Below are positions 37,197 through 43,599 of a DNA stretch of 64,000 bases, in pieces. The translations under genes were made by a program, and so were the position numbers. The notes under the pieces are model-generated. The model saw only the letters and a program-made list of their open reading frames with translations. It ran no database searches and was not told the origin of the DNA. Numbering within the stretch: position 1 is the first letter of the stretch; each line of letters starts with the position of its first letter. This DNA comes from Bifidobacterium simiarum (lineage in GTDB: Bacteria > Actinomycetota > Actinomycetes > Actinomycetales > Bifidobacteriaceae): contig NZ_PEBK01000004.1 of assembly GCF_002802905.1 (NCBI RefSeq), forward strand, positions 62,001 to 126,000, in the 5' to 3' direction.

Positions 37197-38436
37197 ACTC
37201 GGCTAGCTCGGCTTCCAGCTGGGCTAGCCTTTTCCGTGCCTCCGCGATATCGCGTTCGACATCCTCCCGCGTGCGCCTCTGCGGCAGCAGGAACCCCGCC
37301 ACCTGATTCGACAGCTCCCGAAGACGCTCCGAGCTGGCACGCTGGTAGCGCTCCACCGAGGTCTTCTCGTCGTCATGCCGCCCCAGCGCCATCGTCTCAC
37401 GCAGCGTGGCCCCCTGATGCATCGCCGCATCGATGGCCGTGGCCCTGAGCGTATGGAAATGCAGGTCGGAACGCCCGGCGTCCTTCGCCGCCCTGTTGAA
37501 CAGACGACGCAACGCCGGGTCGCTGAGGATTCCGCCCGTCTGCGGCGACTCGATGAACATGCGGTCGCCGTCACGGTCGCCTATCTGCTGCCGAATCATC
37601 GGCATCATCCCATCGGGAATATTCAGGTCGGCCGTACTCGATAGCGTCTTCGTGGCCTTGAGCCTGCGGAACCCACGGTCGCCCTCACCCTTGCCAACGC
37701 TGTGACGGACGTGCAGCAGTTTACGTTCGAGGTCGAAGTCACGGACCTGCAAGGCGCACACCTCGTTGATACGCAGGTCAAAACACGCGCCCATGTACAC
37801 GGCGATGCGGCAGTACTCCGGCATCCCGTGATAGATGGCCTCCAGCTCCTGCGGCGTCGCCACGGGAATCTGCGCCTGTCTGCTCTTCGGCAGCTTCGGC
37901 GCGCTCATGGTCACCGGCGACCGGCCGATGATGCCCGTGCGCTCGGCCTTGCCCATGATGCTCTTCAACAGCTGGAACGTCCGAAGCCTCGGATGCGGCT
38001 CCATCGGCTTCTCCAGCCAGCGGTGGATGTCAGTCTCCGTGATTGAACCGATGCTCTTCCCCACGAAATCGGCCTTCAGCAGATGCGCCAGATACTCGCG
38101 GTGCTTGCGCTTCGTCGATTCCTCGAACGGACGGCCGTCCCTGCGCCGCCAGTTCTCCACGTACTCGGTGGCGTAGTCGCGGAACACGATGTTGTTGCGC
38201 TCGTTCTCCGCCCTGCGCTCGGCCTCCCGCTCGCTCGGATGCGTCCACGTTCCCAGACCGGCCTTGTCCGCCTCCACCAGCTGCTTCTCTTGGGCGAGCC
38301 ATCCCTGAGCGGTCAGACGGTCGGCGAAGACACGCTGCACTTGGGCGCCCGGCTTGTGCGGGTTCTGATAGCGCGCCCGGTATGAGTGACGCTTTTTGTC
38401 GTAGATGACGCTGCCCCAGCTGTTCTTCGTTCGCAT
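37159..38436 (-). CDS. int: Tyrosine-type site-specific integrase
   Basis: A 425-aa phage-type integrase. The N-terminal arm-binding and core-binding domains (HSYRARYQNPHKPGAQVQR, DYATEYVENWRRRDGRPFEE) precede the catalytic domain with Arg in GACFDLRINEVCALQ, HxLR in FHTLRATAIDAAM, His in LGRHDDEKTS and Tyr in SVERYQRAS. ATG at 38436 is taken as the start because MRTKNSWGSVIYDKK is the usual opening; the frame is open to 38517. Transcribed away from tRNA-Ala and adjacent to attR, the normal integrase position. Confidence 0.95.
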   Translation of the reverse strand: MRTKNSWGSVIYDKKRHSYRARYQNPHKPGAQVQRVFADRLTAQGWLAQEKQLVEADKAGLGTWTHPSEREAERRAENERNNIVFRDYATEYVENWRRRDGRPFEESTKRKHREYLAHLLKADFVGKSIGSITETDIHRWLEKPMEPHPRLRTFQLLKSIMGKAERTGIIGRSPVTMSAPKLPKSRQAQIPVATPQELEAIYHGMPEYCRIAVYMGACFDLRINEVCALQVRDFDLERKLLHVRHSVGKGEGDRGFRRLKATKTLSSTADLNIPDGMMPMIRQQIGDRDGDRMFIESPQTGGILSDPALRRLFNRAAKDAGRSDLHFHTLRATAIDAAMHQGATLRETMALGRHDDEKTSVERYQRASSERLRELSNQVAGFLLPQRRTREDVERDIAEARKRLAQLEAELAEFTGKDGPENPRR

Positions 38437-38537
38437 GTTTCCATCATGCCATTCTTGTGTACCTAACGGTGTACCTAAAACGTGTACCGGCACGCACCCC
38501 GGCGTACCTCCACGCACAACCGACAGGGTGCTGAAAA

Positions 38538-38553
38538 CGTTGGAATTTCAACG
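38538..38553. other. CGTTGGAATTTCAACG near-palindrome inside the right end
   Basis: Lies 7 bp inside the right repeat and mirrors the palindrome inside attL. Confidence 0.6.
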
Positions 38554-38560
38554 AAATAAA

Positions 38561-38600
38561 GAAAAAGGCCTTCTGCGGTGGAATGAATGCAGAAGGCCTT
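38561..38600 (-). terminator. Terminator of tRNA-Ala
   Basis: Read on the minus strand, AAGGCCTTCTGC pairs with GCAGAAGGCCTT and is followed by TTTTTC. An identical hairpin lies in attL (33360-33399). Confidence 0.85.
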
Positions 38601-38620
38601 CGTGGAGCTAAGGGTAGTCG
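38561..38620. repeat. attR, 60-bp direct repeat
   Basis: Identical to 33360-33419. It contains the last 18 nt of tRNA-Ala and its terminator, so integration leaves the tRNA whole. Confidence 0.95.
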
Positions 38621-38675
38621 AAACCCCGACCTCTTCGATGCGAACGAAGCGCTCTACCAACTGAGCTATAGCCCC
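38603..38675 (-). tRNA. tRNA-Ala (CGC)
   Basis: A 73-nt cloverleaf without encoded CCA. Acceptor GGGGCTA/TAGCTCC with one G-U pair, discriminator A, D-arm AGCTCAGTTGGTAGAGC. The anticodon stem is CTTCG/CGAAG and the loop TTCGCAT, so the anticodon is CGC. T-arm GGTTTCGACTACC. Its 3' 18 nt are duplicated in attL, making this tRNA the integration target of the element. Confidence 0.95.
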
Positions 38676-38884
38676 GTGGATGTTGTTCTGCCTTCGCAGG
38701 ACAACTCGGCCTATGTTAATACGGTGTTGCGAATCGTGCAATTCGTGTCCACACAGTGTACATAGGGCGTTCACATTGTGACCTCGCGCAACTGTACACC
38801 GTTGACACGGCGTGCATTGTGGATGTCCGAATGGTGGGACGGAAGACCTCCCGCATTGACACCCATTCCGAACCGCCGTCGCCC

Positions 38885-38968
38885 CAAACACCACCGTCCA
38901 AACACCACCGTCCAAACACCACCGTCCAAACACCACCGTCCAAACACCACCGTCCAAACACCACCGCC
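38885..38968. repeat. 14-bp tandem repeat, six copies
   Basis: CAAACACCACCGTC repeated six times without spacers (last copy GCC). No gene is seen in 38676-39075. It is a likely variable-number locus. Confidence 0.95.
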
Positions 38969-39000
38969 CGAACCGTTGTGCGTTACGGTTCGGGCGGTGG
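38961..39000. terminator. 16-bp hairpin downstream of dedA
   Basis: CCACCGCCCGAACCGT (38961-38976) pairs perfectly with ACGGTTCGGGCGGTGG (38985-39000) across an 8-nt loop. It overlaps the end of the 14-bp repeat. There is no T-tract. It lies 76 bp after the DedA stop. Confidence 0.55.
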
Positions 39001-39075
39001 TCATACGTCACATGGACGTGCGGGGACTTACGCGGCGAGCGGGCGTTGGGCGTTCTGCTCGGCGAGCGGACTAGC

Positions 39076-39825
39076 TCACGCGGCGACGTGCTTCGGCACG
39101 CGTCCCGTGGTGGCGCCGGTTCCCGCCACGCCACCGGCGGAGGGATCGTCGGCCTCGCCGGACTTCGACTTCTTGCCGAACTTGGCCTTGAGCAGACCAA
39201 TCACCGTGGGCAGCAGCGACACGGCCAGAATCAGCACGATCACCAGCTCGAAGTGCTTCTGCACGGCGGGGATGTTGCCGAAGAAGTAGCCGAGGAACGT
39301 GAACAGCGACGACCAGGTGAGGCCGCCAAGCACCGAGAACGGGGTGAAGCGGCTCCAGCGCATGCCGGAGATACCGGAGATGAACGGCATGAACGTGCGG
39401 ATGAAGGGGAAGAAGCGGCCGAGGAACACGGCGAGCGGGCCCCACTTCTCGATCATGGCTTCCGTCTTTGCGATGCGCTCGGGGGTCATGGCCTTGACCT
39501 TGCCGGACTTGATGATGCGGCGGCCGAAGAAGTGGCCGATGAAGTAGTTGCACTGGTCGCCGATGATCGGGGCGGTCCACACGACGGGCAGCAGAATGTG
39601 CAGCGGCAGTGCGGACTGGCCGGTCACGGCGTCCGGAGCGGCGAACACGCCCGCCGCGAAAAGCAGGGAGTCACCGGGGAGGAACGGGAAGAACACCACG
39701 CCCGTTTCGATGAAGACGATGAGGAAGATGAAGCCGAGTGCGACTCCCGGGCCCATCGCGATCCAAGCCGCGATCGCCGCACGGGGGTCCTTGAGCAGTT
39801 CGATGATGAAATTGACGAAGGCCAT
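39076..39825 (-). CDS. DedA-family membrane protein (SNARE-associated/VTT domain)
   Basis: A 249-aa integral membrane protein starting MAFVNFIIELLKDPRAAI. DedA/VTT features are ETGVVFFPFLPGDSLLF, GDQCNYFIGHFFGRRI and FLGRFFPFIRTFMPFISG. Family members are lipid transporters or scramblases, notably for undecaprenyl phosphate, linked to membrane potential. A Gly/Ala/Thr-rich cytoplasmic tail ends in KHVAA. The start follows AGGAAAACAGCACAGC at a long spacing; the frame is open to 40008 but without family-like sequence. Confidence 0.92.
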   Translation of the reverse strand: MAFVNFIIELLKDPRAAIAAWIAMGPGVALGFIFLIVFIETGVVFFPFLPGDSLLFAAGVFAAPDAVTGQSALPLHILLPVVWTAPIIGDQCNYFIGHFFGRRIIKSGKVKAMTPERIAKTEAMIEKWGPLAVFLGRFFPFIRTFMPFISGISGMRWSRFTPFSVLGGLTWSSLFTFLGYFFGNIPAVQKHFELVIVLILAVSLLPTVIGLLKAKFGKKSKSGEADDPSAGGVAGTGATTGRVPKHVAA

Positions 39826-40210
39826 GCTGTGCTGTTTTCCTGCCGTATCTGAGTTCGTTGGGCTATCGGCGCCGAACGGTCGGCCGGCATCCGATGCGTC
39901 TGTACCTCGCGGAAGCGTCGGGCTGGGGCCCGTGCGGCTCCGCAAACCAATACCACACCCTAGCAGCGGCATGTCAACGGGGGAACATGCGTCATCCGAT
40001 AGGCACAAGCCTCACAAAAAACGGACAGATCATGATGATCTGTCGTCGCGAGGATCCCAGTGACCGATGCCCGAATGACCCGTCTCCGCCGTTGACGCCG
40101 AGGCAGTTCGTGGTTTGGGCTTTACCGATATGTTCCGTCATCCCCGCTAAGGATGGCCTAAGGAAACGGCGTTCGGTCGAGTTGCCTTCAGACCGGACTG
40201 CTCCCGTTCC
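39826..40210. other. Gap without a recognised gene
   Basis: No credible frame was found. A terminator-like hairpin on the minus strand at 40012-40044 implies an unannotated minus-strand transcript from the right. Confidence 0.5.
40012..40044 (-). terminator. Orphan rho-independent terminator
   Basis: On the minus strand GACAGATC/GATCTGTC closes a 5-nt loop and is followed by CGTTTTTT. The only DNA upstream on that strand before the MFS terminator is the four-unit element. Confidence 0.65.
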
Positions 40211-40413
40211 GGGCTATCTTCGTTTTGTGGGGCGGATTTGCCATGCTTGCAGACACCTATCTCCATTCTGGGGGTCGTTGGCGGGACATATGCCAAGTAG
40301 GATCCTTGCAATGGCAACGCCCATACTCGTGGTTTCCGGGTTGAAGCGCCCCGCAGAACGCAGTTAGGTGTCTGCAAGTGCTGAAATCCGCCCCAAAGAA
40401 TGGAGATAGGTCC
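40211..40413. repeat. Symmetric four-unit repeat element, copy 2
   Basis: The same four-unit plan and length as 10447-10647. Forward units at 40211-40232 and 40249-40274, reverse units at 40349-40375 and 40391-40413. GGGGCGGATTT pairs with AAATCCGCCCC and CTTGCAGACACCTA with TAGGTGTCTGCAAG. The inner forward unit can instead pair with the outer reverse unit (CCTATCTCCATTC/GAATGGAGATAGG). No gene from 40414 to 40560. Confidence 0.85.
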
Positions 40414-40560
40414 GGTTTGAGGCCGATCAGGGGTCAGACAGACCCCAGTCGGGCCCACACCAGCCCCAGTCGGGACCAAATCCGGACCTGGCATAGCCGC
40501 CGCAGGCCGCCCATCCCGCGGCAACCACGACGGCAAACGCAAACCACCACCGCGCAACAG

Positions 40561-40601
40561 AAAAACCCCGCAGGCCGATCCTTGTGGGAGTCCTGCGGGG
40601 T
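40561..40601 (-). terminator. Terminator of the MFS transporter gene
   Basis: On the minus strand ACCCCGCAGG and CCTGCGGGGT pair and are followed by TTTTT. Confidence 0.9.
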
Positions 40602-40639
40602 CTGATTGGAGGGAAGAGTCGACTACTGACGACAGGCGA

Positions 40640-41986
40640 CTACTTCACGTTCTTGATGCTCATGATGAACACGCAGCCGATCAGCGCCACGGCGATGGCG
40701 ACCGGGAACGCGAACACGTAGCCGGCGGAGAGCACCACGGTGCTCATCACGATCGGACCGCACATCTGGCCGAGGGTGGTGGCCATGTTGAGGATGCCGA
40801 GGTCCTTGCCGGCCTCCTCCTTGCTGGGCAGCACATCGACGTTCAGCGCCTGGTCGACCGAGGAGTACACGCCGTAGCCGAGGCCGGCGATGGTGGCGAA
40901 GAGGTACATGCCCATCGAGTTGGGGATGAACCACGGCATGGCGATACCGAAGGAGAACATCACGGAGGCCACGACCACGGGCACCTTGCGGCGGCCGATG
41001 CGGTCGGAGATCGGGCCGGAGACCAGCGAGCCGAGCAGGGAGACGATCATGGTGATGATCGACATCACGGAGATGGTCTTGGCGGATTCGGCGACGGACT
41101 GGCCGACGTAGTTCTGGATGATGTACAGCTGGTAGGCGTTGATCATCTGGTAGCTCAGCAGCATGCAGAAGCGGCCGACGAACGCCTTGTAGAAGTCGTG
41201 GGCGCCGTGGAAGCGCGGCGGGCGGAAGCTGGAGAGCACGTCCTTGAGGCTGCCTTCGTCCTTGGGCAGGAAGTCGGCGGAGGACTCACGCGGGATGATG
41301 ACGATGGAGACGGGGCCGGCGAGGAACATGAGCACGCCGGCGATGGCGAAGCCGAGCGTCATGTTGTTAATGAACGTGGCGCCGAGCAGGGTGCCGATCG
41401 GCGCGCCGACCACGGAACCGGCGCCGTAGAAGGCGGAGAGGCCGCCGCGCATGCCGGCGGGGACACGGTCGGAGAGCACGGCCACCAGCGGGGCGATCAT
41501 GGCGTTGAGGCCGCAGAGGCTGGCGCAGTACAGGATGGTGAGCAGCACGGGGTTGCTGGTCATGCCGGTGAAGAACAGCAGTACGCCGGCCACGACGGCG
41601 CCGCCGAGGATCCACGGGGTACGGCGGCCGAAGCGCGAGCGGGAGCGATCGGAGAAGTTGCCGAAGACGAGGTTGGAGACGAGACCGGCGATGGCGGAGC
41701 ACGAGTTCACGATGCCGTTGAGCGCCTCGGGGGTGATGCCCTGGATGGTCTTGAAATGCAGCGGCATGAGCACGGCGAACGCGATGTTCAGGCCGGCCAT
41801 CCACAGCACGCCGAACATCAGGAAGCCGGCACCGAAGCGCAGCACGGTGGTACGCGACAGCGGCTTGCCGGTTTCGGGGCTGAGGTTCGGGTCTTTCTCT
41901 GCGGCGGCGACGGCCGCATTGTAGGCGGCGAGGCGCGCTTCCTTGGAATCCGCCTGAGGTGCGGGGGCGGTGTTTGCGGCGGTCAT
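40640..41986 (-). CDS. MFS transporter, probable oligosaccharide (xyloside) symporter
   Basis: A 448-aa, twelve-helix major facilitator. The polar N-terminus (about 45 aa) is followed by LRFGAGFLMFGVLWMAGLN; loop 2-3 carries GNFSDRSRSRFGRRTPWIL and loop 8-9 DRIGRRKVPVV. The start follows AGGAGAACAT. It is divergent from a LacI regulator whose downstream gene is an alpha-xylosidase. I infer import of xyloglucan-derived disaccharides such as isoprimeverose. The specificity is inferred only. Confidence 0.9.
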   Translation of the reverse strand: MTAANTAPAPQADSKEARLAAYNAAVAAAEKDPNLSPETGKPLSRTTVLRFGAGFLMFGVLWMAGLNIAFAVLMPLHFKTIQGITPEALNGIVNSCSAIAGLVSNLVFGNFSDRSRSRFGRRTPWILGGAVVAGVLLFFTGMTSNPVLLTILYCASLCGLNAMIAPLVAVLSDRVPAGMRGGLSAFYGAGSVVGAPIGTLLGATFINNMTLGFAIAGVLMFLAGPVSIVIIPRESSADFLPKDEGSLKDVLSSFRPPRFHGAHDFYKAFVGRFCMLLSYQMINAYQLYIIQNYVGQSVAESAKTISVMSIITMIVSLLGSLVSGPISDRIGRRKVPVVVASVMFSFGIAMPWFIPNSMGMYLFATIAGLGYGVYSSVDQALNVDVLPSKEEAGKDLGILNMATTLGQMCGPIVMSTVVLSAGYVFAFPVAIAVALIGCVFIMSIKNVK

Positions 41987-42178
41987 ATGTTCTCCTGTCT
42001 TCACTGACTTGAGTCGACGGATACCGATGGGTCGGGGATACCGGTTCGGCCGGCATCGCGCGCGGCGGTGCATGCGTCGGTATCGATATGCACAAGATAG
42101 AAATCACGATGGTCCCGGTCAAATTATTTCGCCGGTTCGGAAGCCCCAGACACCTTGGGATTTCAACGGTTTCGATAT

Positions 42179-42188
42179 TTTTCGAAAA
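42179..42188. promoter_or_regulatory. LacI-type operator TTTTCGAAAA
   Basis: A perfect 10-bp palindrome with central CG (part of GATATTTTTCGAAAACGA) lies in the gap between the divergent MFS and LacI genes, 44 bp before the LacI start. It probably controls both. Confidence 0.6.
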
Positions 42189-42231
42189 CGAGGTACGGTG
42201 GTGGTGGACGGTGACGATCGGGGAGGTGCCG

Positions 42232-43278
42232 ATGACGGGGATCAAGGACGTGGCTGCCAGGGCCGGGGTGTCGATCAGCACGGTGTCGTATGCGCTGAGC
42301 GGCAAGCGGAGGATCTCCCCGGAGGTGCGGCAGAAGGTGCTGCGGGCCGCCCGCGAACTGGGGTACTTCCACCACGCCGGCACGGTGGTCTCCTCCGGTC
42401 GCCGCACCGGATTCCTGGCGGTGAGTGACCCGATCCACTCCACCACGTCCGAACGCAACTACGCGGGCTTCCTGATGCAGATGGTCAAGGCCGCCCGCGC
42501 CCACGACTACGACGCGATCGTGCTGTCCGGGTCGGATGCCCATGCCGAGACCCGTCTGGAACAGGTGATCGACGCCGGCATGGTCGACGGCGTGATGCTG
42601 CTCGACGTGGAGGTGGACGACGACCGCGTCGGTCCGGCCGCCTCGTCGTCGGTGCCGTACGTGTCGGTGGGCGTGCCGAAGGAGACCGATCACCTCGTCT
42701 GCGTCGACCTCGACTTCGAGCGGGCGTGCCGCACGGCCGTGGACCGTCTGGCCGACCTCGGCCATCATGAATGCATCTTCTTCGGATCGGCCCCGGACGA
42801 ATACCGCCGCCGATCGAACTTCGTGATGCGCTCGCTGGGATCCCTCCAGCATTACGCGCGCAAGCACGATATGACCCTGAAGGGCTATGCCCCGCCGAAC
42901 GAGCTCGACCCGTCCGGCGCGTGGCCGATGAGCGTGATGGTCTCCCTGCTCGACAAGGCGTTCTCCGCCCAGCCGAGCGCCACCGCGATCATCGTGCAGT
43001 CCGATCTGATGTTCCTGGAGGCGCTGATCGGTCGTCTCGCCTCGATGGGCAAGCGCATCCCGCGGGACGTCTCGGTGCTGGCCCTGACCATGCTCGGCGA
43101 CGCGGACCGGCTTTCGGTGCCGATCGACGAGCTGCCCCTGCAGCCGGAGCGCACCTGCTTCCGCGCGGTGGACATGATGATGGACATTCTCGCCGGCGGG
43201 GGAGTGCCGCTCGGCACGGTGGAACGCATGGAGATCCCGTATCTGGATCGCGGATCGGTCGGGCCCGCCCGGTTCTGA
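42232..43278 (+). CDS. LacI-family regulator of the xyloside cassette
   Basis: A 348-aa repressor. The headpiece is IKDVAARAGVSISTVSYALS, then the hinge GYFHHAGTVVSSGRRTGF and a sugar-binding domain (DAGMVDGVMLLDVEVDDD, IIVQSDLMFLEALIG). The chosen ATG follows GGGGAGGTGCCG; upstream in-frame codons to 42088 lack support. It lies between divergent MFS and the alpha-xylosidase 321 bp downstream, so both are likely targets. Confidence 0.93.
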   Translation: MTGIKDVAARAGVSISTVSYALSGKRRISPEVRQKVLRAARELGYFHHAGTVVSSGRRTGFLAVSDPIHSTTSERNYAGFLMQMVKAARAHDYDAIVLSGSDAHAETRLEQVIDAGMVDGVMLLDVEVDDDRVGPAASSSVPYVSVGVPKETDHLVCVDLDFERACRTAVDRLADLGHHECIFFGSAPDEYRRRSNFVMRSLGSLQHYARKHDMTLKGYAPPNELDPSGAWPMSVMVSLLDKAFSAQPSATAIIVQSDLMFLEALIGRLASMGKRIPRDVSVLALTMLGDADRLSVPIDELPLQPERTCFRAVDMMMDILAGGGVPLGTVERMEIPYLDRGSVGPARF

Positions 43279-43305
43279 CCGCAGACTCCGACCGCAGACA
43301 CAGTT

Positions 43306-43383
43306 GGCAGATACGGTCGGCAACTGCAGTCGGCAGACACGGTCGGTAGCCGCAGTCGGCAGACACGGTCAGCGGCCGCGGTC
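43306..43383. repeat. 26-bp tandem repeat, three copies
   Basis: Units begin GGCAGACACGGTCGG and run at an exact 26-bp period (43306, 43332, 43358). They lie between the LacI gene and the alpha-xylosidase. The rest of 43279-43599 shows no gene. Confidence 0.85.
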
Positions 43384-43599
43384 AGAACCCGCCTTCACCG
43401 TCAGCCAGTCGAAATCAGTCGAAATCCAGCTGGGCGACCTGACGATCCTCGATTACCGTGTCAGGCATAGGCACCACGGCCGGCCCCGGCGACACCCCCG
43501 ATGTCGATCGTCGAACGGCCCGGCCGAAGAACCCGAACACGTACTCGGATCACGCAACAGGATCACGCAGCAGGATCAAGCAGCAAAGGAGCGGCTGAC

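Larger units (their letters stand above)
33360..38620. mobile_element. Integrated CRESS-Rep element at tRNA-Ala
   Basis: A 5.2 kb integrated element between perfect 60-bp direct repeats, 33360-33419 and 38561-38620. The right copy is the 3' end and terminator of an intact tRNA-Ala. In order it carries a repressor on the minus strand, then rightward two small proteins, an FtsK-like ATPase, an origin stem-loop, HUH Rep, SF3 helicase and Xis, and a leftward integrase next to tRNA. The layout resembles a reduced actinomycete integrative and conjugative element, but with CRESS-type replication genes. Perfect repeats imply a recent or still mobile insertion. Confidence 0.93.

Noticed and set aside
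38885-38968. CRISPR array
   Set aside because: Repeats are 14 bp and directly abut without spacers, and no cas gene is near.
40045-40210. tmRNA, SRP RNA or RNase P RNA
   Set aside because: Conserved landmarks of these RNAs were not found; only the terminator suggests a transcript.
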